DNA of 64,000 nt from Ceratotherium simum simum (Eukaryota; Chordata; Mammalia; Perissodactyla; Rhinocerotidae): the NCBI RefSeq assembly GCF_000283155.1, contig NW_004454178.1, forward strand, positions 10,760,159 to 10,824,158, read 5' to 3'. A program made the translations under genes and the position numbers. The notes under the pieces are model-generated. The model ran no database searches, had not been told where the DNA came from, and was given only the letters and a program-made list of their open reading frames with translations. How positions within the stretch are numbered: the first letter of the stretch is position 1; every line of letters begins with the position of its first letter. This document shows, piece by piece, positions 47,906 through 59,090 of this stretch.

Positions 47906-48430
47906 CTTAGCAGGTTCCAGTTAATTTTCTCACAATGATCTGTGAGATAAATATTATTATCTTCACTTAACAGATTAAAAATCTAAGACTCAGGGCCCGC
48001 CCTGTGGCTTAGCAGTTAAGTGCGCGCGCTCCACTGCTGGCGGCCTGGGTTCGGATCCTGGGTGCGCACTGACGCACCGCTTCTCCCGCCGTGCTGAGGC
48101 CGCGTCCCACATACAGCAAATAGAAGGATGTGCAACTGTGGCATGCAACTATCGACTGGGGCTTTGGGGAAAAAAAAAGGAGGAGGATTGGCAATAGATG
48201 TTAGTTCAGAGCCGGTCTTCCGCAGCAAAAAGAGGAGGATTAGCACGGATGTTAGCTCAGGGCTGATCTTCCTCACAAAAAAAAAAAAAAAGGAAGAAAA
48301 TAAAAATCTAAGACTCAGATGAAAAAACTTAGTTAACTAATTTGCCCAAGACCACATAATTAGTAAGTCATAGGAGCAAAATCTAAGTCCAAAACCTAGG
48401 TTTTTAATATAAACTCAGGACTTTTAATGT
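47906..48430 (-). repeat. MIR, antisense, split by an ERE
   Basis: The left part reads 'ctcacaatgatctgtgagat', 'aaatattattatcttcactt' and 'aacagatt'. The right part continues 'gactcagatgaaaaaactta', 'aatttgcccaagaccacata' and 'attagtaagtcataggagc'. This is a MIR core in reverse orientation with an ERE inserted between 47992 and 48301. Confidence 0.82.
47993..48300 (+). repeat. ERE SINE, sense, young-looking, longer subtype
   Basis: Head 'gggcccgccctgtggcttag', A-box 'gcagttaagtgcgcgc', two tail units ('gatgttagttcagagccgg' and 'gatgttagctcagggctga') and a run of 15 A. It differs from the 9.2- and 15.5-kb copies by about 50 extra bases before the first tail unit ('caactatcgactggggcttt' and a second internal A-run), so it belongs to another ERE subfamily. 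Many CpGs survive. A perfect 17-bp TSD, taaaaatctaagactca, lies at 47976-47992 and 48301-48317. Confidence 0.95.
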
Positions 48431-48624
48431 AAGTGTCTTTAAATGTAAATATCTTTGGAAGGAGAAATAATTTAGTCAAGTTATACATAATTTGAATTTC
48501 AATAAATGAAAAATCTAAGTGTACTTTTAGTGGAAAAACCAAGAATGAACTTCAAAGGAAGGAGAATGTGAAAGAAGGCTGAATGTAGACATACATTGGA
48601 GAGAGCCCTTGGAGAGAGCAAATG
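48431..48624. other. Unique intergenic stretch
   Basis: Short A-rich interval, nothing recognised. Confidence 0.5.
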
Positions 48625-48820
48625 GTGAGAGGTGATATTCATTGAGAGCATATTATGATCTGACCCAATCCTCTTTTAAGTGTCATAAAATGGCTCTTAT
48701 TATTATCCCCATTGTATAGATGAGAAGATTGAAGGGCAGAGTGATGTAATACCATGTCCAAAGTTATACAGCTTCTAGGTGCAGGCAGCCCTCTACATTT
48801 GATTCTCATCTTAGTGTACA
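48625..48820 (-). repeat. MIR, antisense
   Basis: 'attattatccccattgtata', 'gatgagaagattgaagggca' and 'ccaaagttatacagcttcta' are the antisense MIR core and flanks. Confidence 0.8.
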
Positions 48821-51800
48821 TGGAAAACTAGGACACAAGTTCTTAAGTAGAATGTATTACCTGTGCTAATGAATACTTGTTAATTGCTTTGGCAGAAATA
48901 TTACTCTAGAATCCTTCCATTTCTAGAACATGGTTTGATAAAATACTTAATCAAACAAATAACTTCATCTTTGAGACTAGATTTTAAGAGAAACTTGCTG
49001 TTGTATAGAAAGGTATTATAAACAATTATTCTCCACTGAGATATTCAGATGGCTAGAAATTATGATTATGATAGTTCTCATCACTAAGAAGTTTATCTAG
49101 CAGGGTCTGACATCCTAGGATCTTTATATTTTAGGAAAGAAGGGGAAAAAACCTTTCTTGCAGCCTAACTGCCAGAGATGCCACTGAAGTTGTTTGATAA
49201 TTACAGACACAGTGCTACAGAATCTGAGGAACTCAATAGAGTTTTCAATAATTATTTAACATGACTCTTGAGAATTTAGACCATTTCTGAAAATATAAGA
49301 GACAGAAATGGAGTATGGAAAGGAGTATTCATAATTGACATATTTGCGCTGGTAATCTTCAAATCTTCAGAGGGTTCATTGATAAAGGAAGGGGTAAAGG
49401 TCATCTAAAATACTTCTTTTCAAGCAATATGGTTGTGAGTGGTCCTGTTCTCAGTCTATTTCCAATGGGCTATGGCTTGTAGGCAGCTATGAAAGGAGCT
49501 TTGTCTGAGTAAGTCTTTAGATAGTCTTATATGACCTTACCCTAATTTCCCAGAAAAACTGGGCTGACTTTTCCTTTGTGAGGAAGGTCAGACAGAGAAC
49601 GTCTTAGAAGAAGATGAAAGAGGTACTGAAGAAATGAAGGGAATGTAATGCTTTCAAAACCTTGTCATAAAGCTACCTCCATGTGCTAAGAATAATTTCA
49701 CATTATAGACGCCTGCTGCTTTGAGGTCTTTTATGTAAAAACAGTCACTTTAGAGGAGCTTTATATAAGCTCCTGTGGTAGTTTTAACCTGTTGTGACAG
49801 GGTCCTTCATATCAGGTCCCAGTCCTCTGAGCATGGCTTCCCTGGACATGACTCAAAAAACAAACTGGCTTGTGAAATGCTTGCAATTGCCTTTTTAGTA
49901 GTCCCTTCTGCTTATGAGGGATGTGTAGGCAAGACATGAAGAAACATTGACTAAGATCATTTTTAGTGCCTCATTTAATTATTCTGTGATAGTCTCTCAA
50001 AAGAAGAAATATCACTTCAGAAATGGAAATAGACTTTTCTAGAAGACTCTTCCAAAACTTTGCAACAACCTAGAGTCCCATACTGTTTTTTTCTTTCCCT
50101 GAGAGATTTTTCAAATATAAGGAAGTATACTTCAAAGTTCACAATTTATTTCTCCATTTCATAAAGAATGGCCAAGATAGAAAAAAAAAAGAAAATGAGC
50201 AAAGTTATGAGTAATTGAATCCAAATAAAACTATTGTTCTATAAAACGGTTCACTCAAGTAGGCCTTAATACATCTAAAATATAATTTTATTCTTAGAAA
50301 TACAATTTTCATATCGCTTACCAGGAAAATATCTAGCTACGTAAAGTGGATTTCAAGTGTTACTTAAATCAAATTTTATTGTTGTTTTTGTTTTTATTTT
50401 TGTTTCTGTTTTCCTCCCAAATGGAAGTACTCACTACCAGTGTGAGGTTGCCATCCAACCTTGGTATTTGGTAGATATTCACAAATGCAAATACTTTACA
50501 AACTGTAACATCGGACAGAACTCAGGAAAAATGAGAAAAAAAATAGCCATGACTATGCAATACGATACCTGTGTAAGTTTTTGGGTTATCCATATTTTGG
50601 CTGTTCTTCATTTGTGTGGGTAATGAAGGATAGGCTATAACTGTATTCAATTCAGTGATGCTAAATTCAATCTTAAGTCCTAGGTCATTAGCTGACTATT
50701 ACTTGTTGGCATTACAAATGCTCCCTACTCTTCCAATGGCTATTTTTAGATTCCCTGGAAGCCAGGCTTTTATTCATTTGATTTTTAAGAATTTGCCTAA
50801 CACCTTTAGAAAATAAAGATTATAAAACTTTGACCTACACAAAATAAATCAAGCATAGATAATTATATTCATTTTTAAAATTTGCCTTTATAATAGCCTT
50901 CCATAAATGAAAACAAAAGTACTTAGATTTGATTACTAATAGGTATCCCTACTTAATACATTGTAGATACTGAAAGGTAATTTACTTAAAAAAAACACAA
51001 TGTATTAATGTGAAACAATTCTGGAATATCAAAGCAAATAATACGATGAAAGATCAATATCCTTGGAATATTTCCTGTCACCTATATTTTGGTTAGAAAA
51101 TTTTATGTGATTTTCCTTTTAATATTTCTTCACTCATGCCAGAATGCATATTCAAGGCTATTTGTCTTCAATTGCAAAGTGAATCATCAATTTAACAATA
51201 TTTTTTCAAAAAAAATAAGAAATCATGTTAAATACCCACTTTATTATTTACTAAGATAATAGTAAATATTTATTCCTATTGTTACACAACTTTTCTTCTA
51301 TATTACATTTGAGTCTAATCATATTTTATATCCAAAAATTAATATTTGTGGAATCATTTTGGGTTTTATTATTATGCATAGCTTTAAAATAACACTTTTT
51401 CCCCTTAATCCATGCTTGCCATTTTCATGTTTTTAGCATTTTTAAAATTAATGGTATAATTTCAAGATATATGAAAAATACTAAGATATATAGTCTGCAA
51501 TTCTATTTGGTAAATTGTGCTATAGTTTTAGATTTTTTTGTTTTCTATTGAATTACCTGTTTTTAGAAGTTGTACAAGGTCTCTTAAAAGTCAGCCAGAA
51601 GATAGTAACAGATGCTCAGCTCCTTTATGTTTTTAAAACTCAAGAAGAGGTCATATTAATTTCTCTTAGCTTTGAACATTCTATGATCTTATCCAAGAGT
51701 TTTGCCAGTTTCTACTGTCTTTAATTGCAGGTAACCGTCTGCATACACAATGCCTTTTAATTTTGATTCTATATGCTATCATGATTTTAAAAAGAGATTT

Positions 51801-52099
51801 TATTTGAAAAATCAAATTTTAATCTTTAGTGAAAATTCAACTGCATATGGAGCCATCATTGCCAAAAGTCTAATTAAGGTGACAAGAAAAGGAAAGTCAC
51901 CTCTACTCACAGCTGATCTCGCATATGTGCAGTCAGAGATCCCTGCTTCATGATTATTTCCTGCCTGGCGCTGAAAGTAACATGCAACCTAATACGGCTA
52001 ATAGTAAAATTAAAAAAACACACACACAAAAAAAACCCTGGATCTTAGACTCCACTATTTCTACTTCCTGAAATTCTGTTAAACCCTCATATTTCTTTT
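48821..52099. other. Unique AT-rich intergenic stretch
   Basis: About 3.3 kb with no gene and no confidently named repeat. The 88-codon plus-strand frame at 50357-50623 begins with a hydrophobic run resembling a signal peptide, but the run comes from a T-rich patch and there is no homology or splice context I can see. Confidence 0.5.
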
Positions 52100-52230
52100 T
52101 CAAAATCTATAAACTTTTCAAGGCCCTTATATCCTCTGGCAGAAAGATCCCTCTCTCCTACAACCTCCCCCAGTGCATTTTATTTCATGGTTATTTATGC
52201 ATCTGTCTTATTTATTCTGCTAGATTGTAG
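52100..52230 (+). repeat. L2-like fragment
   Basis: 'gcattttatttcatggttat', 'ttatgcatctgtcttattta' and 'ttctgctagattgtag' weakly follow the L2 3' region. Confidence 0.35.
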
Positions 52231-52651
52231 TTGTTGAAGCATGCATGGAGGACTGTGTTTCCCCAGCCACATTTAGCCTGGCTTTCTGTGCCAACACATT
52301 CTTGCATGGCTCTGAGAGTTTCATTAAAATTCATTCTGTGCAGAGATATAGGTAATACCACAGGCTGCTCTTGATTGAACTGGCCATCATACAGAGTTAT
52401 CAAACACAGGAATTAGTGAGAGTTCTTGTAATCATCAGCCCCCTCCACTGTAAACCCAGGAGGAAATCCATTTTCCTGCCTTCCAACATAATTCCAGTGA
52501 AGATGTTTTGAGTGCCAAAAATGTCCATTCTTGGATCTGAATACAGGTTATGAGGAAGAGCAGGATCCATATTTCTCTTTATAGTAGCTCATAACAAATG
52601 CTGAAGTTAGCATCTGCTGAATAAAGGGAGATATAAATTACAATATGCATG
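52231..52651. other. Unique intergenic stretch
   Basis: No gene recognised. Confidence 0.5.
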
Positions 52652-53243
52652 TGTTATTTATCTATTGCTGCATAACAAATTATCCCAAAATTTAGCAGCT
52701 TAAAATAACAAACATTAGCTCACAGTTTCTGTGGGTCAAGAAACTAACTTGATGCTTAGCTAGGTACCTCTAGTTCAAAGTCCCTGATGATGTTGCATTC
52801 AAGCTGTCTCCTGAGGCTACAGGCATCTCAAGACTCAATGAGGCTGAAGGATCTGCTTCTAAGTTCACTCATGTGGCTATTGGAAGGCTTCAGTTGGACT
52901 TGGATCCTCAATTTCTCATCATGCCATGTAGGATGCTCACAATGTGACAGCTCATTTCTCTCAACGTGAGTGACCCAGGGAGAGAAAAAGAGACATAAAG
53001 AATGGGTAAGGGGAAGGGAGAGAGGTATAGAAGGAGGGAAGGAAGAGGAGAGAGACAGAGAAGCCACGGTCTTTTTCTTTTTGTAATCTAATGTCAGAAG
53101 TGAATTCCCATCACTTCTGCCATATTTCATTTCTTAGAAGGAGACAATAAGTCCAGCTCACACTCAAGGAGAGAGAATACACGGGGATGTGAATGACAGG
53201 ATGAAGGAATCATTGAGGGTATTCTCAGAGGCTGCCTAGTACA
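52652..53243 (+). mobile_element. MaLR-type LTR
   Basis: Starts 'tgttatttatctattgctgc', continues 'ataacaaattatcccaaaat', 'ttctgtgggtcaagaaact', 'cttctaagttcactcatgtg', a GA-rich middle, 'gtctttttctttttgtaatc', 'ccagctcacactcaaggag', and ends 'gaggctgcctagtaca'. TG...CA boundaries and this order fit an ERVL-MaLR-type solo LTR of about 590 bp. No internal retroviral genes are visible. The 100-codon minus frame within it is spurious. Confidence 0.7.
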
Positions 53244-53345
53244 GCTGTACATGAGACAAAACATTGCTCTATCATTCTCTTTTCAATGTGTTTTACTTAG
53301 GAATTAGAATTTATTGTAAATTCAATTATTCATATATAGACTGTT

Positions 53346-53589
53346 TTTTTGTGTGTGTGAGGAAGATTTGCTCTGAGCTAACATCTCTTGCCAATACTCC
53401 TCTTTTTGCTGAGGAAGATTAGCCCCGAGCTAACATGTGTGCCCATCTTCCTCTGTTTTGTATGTGGGACGCCGCCACACATGGCTTGATGAGCAGTGCG
53501 TAGGTCTGCGCCTGGGATTCGAATCTGTGAGCCCTGGGCTGCCGAAGCGGAGCACGCAAACTTAACCACTATGCCACTGGGCTGGCCCC
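53346..53589 (-). repeat. ERE SINE, antisense
   Basis: T-run, two tail units starting near 53359 ('gaggaagatttgctctgagc') and 53411 ('gaggaagattagccccgagc'), body, then head at the right 'ccactgggctggcccc'. TSD tagactgtt (53337-53345) and tagattgtt (53590-53598), one mismatch. Confidence 0.92.
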
Positions 53590-53639
53590 TAGATTGTTCT
53601 TTTTTTTAGTTATTCATTAAATTTCATGTCTAAGGTGAC

Positions 53640-54640
53640 CTCACTCACATATTTGGTGGTTGCGGTTGGCTGCCACCTATTTTGTCTAGGGAGTGTTAAC
53701 TGCTAGAGCTCATCTCTGTTCCTCATGGATTTTTATCCACCACTAGATTTGTATCTAGCTCAGGCTAGACTGAGCTTCCTCAGATGTAGTTTTAGGTCAG
53801 TGTTCCACCAATGTCAGAGGAGAAACTGCAAGGCCTCTTGAGATCTAGGCTTGGGACGTTCACAGTGCCACTTCTGCAGCATTCTACTGGTCAAAGCACG
53901 TCACGAGGCCAGCCTTTCCAGAAGTGTAGGAAAAATCTCTGTCTCCACTGAAATGAATGTGCAGATGGTGATGGGCCATTGTACTATATACCACATTCTT
54001 TTTGCTAGTCAAAATAGTTCATATTTCTTCCACATACAGAACACATTCACCCTCTCTCAAGACCCCCCAAAATTTCATACCATGATGGCATCAGGCTTAA
54101 AGTCCATGATTTTGCTAACTGCCTCAAGTCTGGCTGCAGATGAGGCTCCTTGCGTACAGCTCCTCTGGTGTGGTTGCTCTTAACCCAAAGACTAGTGAAC
54201 TAAAAAGACAAATTATCTGCCACCCACACAGCCAACGTAGATAGTGAAACAGTGACAGGATAACCATCATAAATACTCTTGTCCAAAAGGGGGTGGAAAG
54301 AAGGGCACACAAGCCTGGATAGTCCAGACAGCCTCCCTGGCATGGTTGGTCGTTGTTGGCTAAGCCACTCTCTCCAAGTGGCCTCTGTTTCAAGGAGGCT
54401 AATTGGACTTCTTCGCATCATAGTTGCAGGATTCCAAGAGGGCAAGAGAGAAAACCACAAGGTCTCTTGAGGTCTAGGTTCCAAAGCGACATAACATCAT
54501 TTCTGCCACATTCTCTTGGTCAGCGCAAGTCGCAGGTTAAATCTTAATGTAAGGAAATGGGACATATTTGGGAAGAATCATTGCAGCCATCTTGGCAAAT
54601 CATCGACCAAAGGAGGCTGCTGCCCATCTCTGCCACAGCT
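53640..54640. repeat. LTR-related repeat stretch with a repeated module
   Basis: A module of the form 'caaggcctcttgagatctag' ... 'cacttctgcagcattctact' ... 'ggtcaaagcacgtcacgagg' at about 53830-53915 recurs in diverged form at about 54459-54540 ('caaggtctcttgaggtctag', 'catttctgccacattctctt', 'ggtcagcgcaagtcgcagg'). These phrases are typical of MaLR-type LTR material. Frames of 63-110 codons on both strands across the stretch are by-products. Confidence 0.5.
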
Positions 54641-56529
54641 TAATGCCTACGACATGAAATGAAATATAAAGATTTTACTGTAGACATTTTTAGCAATTAA
54701 CCAATATGTGTCTTCATAGTATTTTGACATAGAGATTAGCACAATTCTCTTCTCCACTGGGGAGCTGGCACAATTGTATGTGCAAAAGAAGAGATATAAG
54801 CATTTCAGAACATAGAGCAGACAGACAGAGAGAGTAGAAAGTGAATATTCCCCCCCACCCTTGCCATTTCATCGAATCAGGACTTTGTCAATGGGTTTTA
54901 GACAGCAATGCCAGATGATGCTTTAGGCTCAGAGATGTGGGAGCAGAAGAAATCAGTTGTTTTCTGATTGTAATAAACCCACCAGAAATGGCTGACTGTA
55001 ATACGGAGGTCAAAAGAAATAGGATAACTAGTTCCCACCTCGATTGATCTACAGAGTCTGTGTTTGTTCAGATTTATTAATGATTACCATTGAAGACGAA
55101 AATCCACGACTAACACATTCCATTGATAGTGTCAATGTTAACCAGTGACTTCTGCTTTTTTAAAAATCCTTTACATGATGATTTAGTAAAAATCTCAAAT
55201 ATCCAGTGATACTCAATTAGATGAATGGCAGAAACTCTGGTGTTGCAATTATTTGCAGTTATTAATTACGGAGAATCATTTGATGCAGTACCTTAAAAAA
55301 AAATCAAGGAACAAAAGAGAACTATTAGCTTCTTTTTATGCTACAGTTTTTTTCTTCCACTTTTTAAACAAGTCCTTGAGTGCAGCTCAATGTGAAAGGG
55401 CAAAAAGAACTTCCTACTTTGATTGTTCAGTTTGTTTTTAGTAATTGAAATATCAATACAATAGAAACAACTAGAATATTCCTATAGTTGCCACATTTCT
55501 TGATGTCTTGGAATTACCCACTGTGCATTCAGGCCTGAAAATAGCTTTTAAAAAGAATTCCTAACAACATAGAATAGCTAATGGGATGTGTGGAAATTAT
55601 TCTTCGTAGGATTAGGAAAGCCTATAACTAATTGGTGGGAGCAAATTCAAATAACATGGAAGGTTCACCCTCCCCACCCCTATCTCCACCCTCTCTCAGC
55701 AGTACATTATTCTGGGAGAGAGTGGGGAAAACATTCACCAATAGCTCTGAGCTATAACCTGCAAAGGGGGTGAACATTTAGAAACAGAAAGCAGTAAGCG
55801 TGTTGATATAAGCACAGAGCGTAGAGCCTGGTAAAGACTTAAGCAATTGCTGAGAACATGGCCTCCATTTTAGGTGAGAGAAAAAAAGGACACCCAGAAA
55901 GTTGCTCAGGTCTCATGCAAGTTAGTGTTGAAGCAGGTAGCAAGTAGAAACCCCTTCACTTTCCAGTGTTCCTGCAGGGCCCCGCAGTCCACAGCTACCC
56001 CGAATTCTCTAGCTGTCTCTACATCCGGCTGCTCTTCTAACAGCCTCTCACACCTTCCCAGATCTGAGGCAGAAAATCTCCAGCAGACAATCCTCTGGGT
56101 CAGTCCCAACTCACCCTGCTTCTGCTTTTCCCTCTGCCAACCTTACAAGACCTGAGAATTTACGAACTTGATGACAGAGTAATTCCTTTAAAAAATGCAG
56201 AAGGTGAGCATACATAGATTTATACCCTCTATCTTTCCAGTCAGCAGAAACATGCAGAAAATGTTTGACAGTCCCATCACTGAATCTGCAGACTGCTCCA
56301 ATAGATAGCCACAGGATGATAGACATTTGGGAAAGGGAAGGGCATTTTTGGTTCCCTTTTCACAACAGGTTGCTAACCCTTTGTTTACTTTCTCCTCTTC
56401 CTTCTCTTCTTTTTTGTCTATTTTTCCTTCTTTCTATTCATTTGATATTGATCGATCACCTATTATGCACACTAGGAAGAAGAGATTCTACTTCAGCTGG
56501 TTTGGGACTCGTGCTTCATGGAGATCCCA
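54641..56529. other. Unique intergenic stretch
   Basis: No gene recognised. The interval 55060-55290 is repeat-free with several TAAT cores and could be conserved noncoding DNA. Opposing frames at 55.87-56.16 kb share the same bases. Confidence 0.5.
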
Positions 56530-56690
56530 CAGCAGAGTCTGTAAGAGCTCTGGGCCCAGAGAATCCGGGTTCAAATCAAGGCTGAGCCTCCTGTTAACTG
56601 TGCAAATAACAGTACTACCTCAGTGGCTGTTGTGAGGACTGAACAAACAAGTAAAAGCTTTTAACAGGGGCTGTTAAGAGTTAGCTGTCT
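56530..56690 (+). repeat. MIR, sense
   Basis: 'gagctctgggcccagagaat', 'ccgggttcaaatcaaggctg', 'agcctcctgttaactgtg' and 'gtggctgttgtgaggactga' follow the MIR order through the B-box and core. The two overlapping plus frames ending here are not genes. Confidence 0.75.
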
Positions 56691-58959
56691 CAATTGGTCT
56701 ATTACTGCAAATCCTCCTCAAAATTTAGACAATCCCTAGGTCCGGGGAGGGACAGAGACCTGAACTAGGGAGATTACTGGCTGAGATTATGACACTGAAT
56801 AACAAATTAATCATTACTTTGACTGGCTTTACCTGGAAGTGAAGAGATGGCATTTTCTGTGCTTCAGTGGGAATGGGGACCTGAGGTAGAAATTAAAACG
56901 AGTTGTAGGAATCTGTTTGTAAATTACAGTGTTGCTATTTGGTTGTGTGAATTGTGAAACCATTATACCCACTACCCACATAATCACAATAGAGTGTGTC
57001 AAGACTTTAATTGAGGGATGGGGTAAAGAGGTTCTTAGGCAGGAGAGAAACGTCTTTTGGGAAGGTATATCTTTGTTGAAACCAAACAAGGCTAGGGAGA
57101 GATGCGTGGCAGCTGATCAAGATAGGGTGGACCCCTTTTGTTCAGGCCAAGAAGTGAGAAAGAGATTAGTGGTCCCCAAATGGAGATACTTCAGCAAGGC
57201 TGGAAGCAGTACCTGGAAGCAATCCTGTTGAGGAGCTAGTTGGACAGGTAAGGAGACGCCAGAATCCGAAGGAACGTGTAAAGCCATGTTATAGAGAAAA
57301 GACTGAACTGAGATGGCTATGGGGAGTCTTCAAGGGTTTAAGCAGGAAATTTATAAAGTTACTTTAACTTTAAATATCTAATTTTTATTTTCTATCATTT
57401 CCTTTTCCCAATGGACGGCTCATTTCTTTATTTTTTTGGTAGAGGATTGTATGGGGGAGACGTAAAATTAGAGAAAGAAAGAAACAGCATTGCTGGTAAA
57501 GAGAGACACTTCTCTGAGTATTTTTTTTAAAGAAAAGAACACAACCCTGTTTTTAAAATTTCTACCACTGCTCAACCAGTGATTTCTGTGTAAAGGCGAG
57601 CATCCTATGATTTTTTGCCAGAAAGAACTTCAAGGGAACCATTGCCAGAAAGAACTGAAAGAGCGTAAGTCCTCAATAATAAAATTTAGAAACAGAGGAG
57701 AAAGGATTCTGCCCGTATTCCCCAATGAAACTTTCTCTTCCAGCTTTGACTTGTTTTACATTCTCTTATCCTTTCTCCCCAGCATACACACATATATTTT
57801 TTTAAACGAAGCATCTGTAAAACATTTGGTTACCGGGAGATTCAAACACATGAGTCAAGTGATTGCCAAACAGCTTTATTTTTGCTCTCATATTCTATCA
57901 GAAGACCTTGTGATCATTCTGGGATGATGAAGAGAAACAGAAGGATTTAGGACCAAAAATGAAGCTGTCTCTTAATCCTCGAGCCATTTCTTACTGTATT
58001 TTTGAAATATGCTGGTAAAGAGATGGAAATGGATTCCTTTAGAAAGGGCCAGAATGATTTGTGGCAAATATATAAGGAGGGGGAAACGGATATTCAAAAC
58101 ATATCTGTTCAGTTTATATTTCACGTGCTTTTCAAAAGGATGGAAAAAAATCCTTGGAAAGAGAGTAGAGCGCTCAAATGTGGTCAATAGTCATACAATT
58201 TTATTACCAAACTTGAGTGTCTCAGAAAGTGCAGACACCCCTGGGCTGGAAAAGGACGCCATCAGGAGGCTCCTTTTCTCTGTAACAGTCCCCCCTCCCT
58301 GTCTTCATTCATCATCCCCACCCTGAGCATCCAGGAATCCGCAATGCCTCAAGGCAAAAGTCCATGAAAATCAATTGTGTTACATTTAACACTCATTTAA
58401 AATGTAAAGAATGCCACTGATATTATCTTAATGTTCTTCATTTTTTAATTTGGATTATAAAAATTATCTCTTGTATCTACTTTTTCACCTATTTATCTAT
58501 CTGTACAAACTTTCAAAGTTTCCAGTTTAATCAAGCTCTCCCAACCTTGATTTATCCATAAAGTCTGACAGTACTTAACCTTAGATATCCAATCACAATT
58601 GTTATGACGTGTCTAACTTGCTCTACAGTGCTTTGTAAATACTCCCAAGAGATTCACGGGTGTTCCAATTAACCAGGTTGTAATTTAAGTATGTTAGAAT
58701 GGAAGAGAGTTGTCTAGTTTTCAAATTTTCTTTTCTTTCCTCTTCTTTTTCACCCCAGGCACAATGTTACACAGACTGTCAATGCAACCAATGTATCAAC
58801 AGATAAACATATCATTGCTTTTTCTGAACCAGGGAGAAAGGACTGAAACCCTGTCCGTTCATCCTCAATATCTTCATCCTCTTTTATCAAAGACTTTCTT
58901 GCAGTCTAAGACAATTCCGTGGGAACTTGGGACCCCTTGGGAAAGCACTAACCTGTTTC
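56691..58959. other. Unique intergenic stretch
   Basis: About 2.3 kb, no gene recognised. Overlapping plus frames at 56929-57231, 57607-57927 and 58002-58326 have no domains. Two near-identical 13-base copies of 'gccagaaagaact' (57616 and 57641) form a trivial local duplication. Confidence 0.5.
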
Positions 58960-59090
58960 AACCCACTCATTTCACTAATGAGGAACCTGAGATCCAAAGA
59001 AGCGAGTTGATTTGTGCAATATCACAGAAATAGTGACCGCTAAAACTAAGACTTCGACTCAGAAGTTCTAATATCAAATCCTGGCTCTTA
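58960..59090 (-). repeat. MIR, antisense
   Basis: 'catttcactaatgaggaacc', 'tgagatccaaagaagcgag' and 'atcaaatcctggctctta' are the antisense MIR core and 5' region. Confidence 0.65.

Noticed and set aside
50357..50623. Signal-peptide-like 88-codon frame
   Set aside because: The hydrophobic start comes from a GTTTTTGTTTTTATT-type patch; no homology, splice sites or promoter seen.
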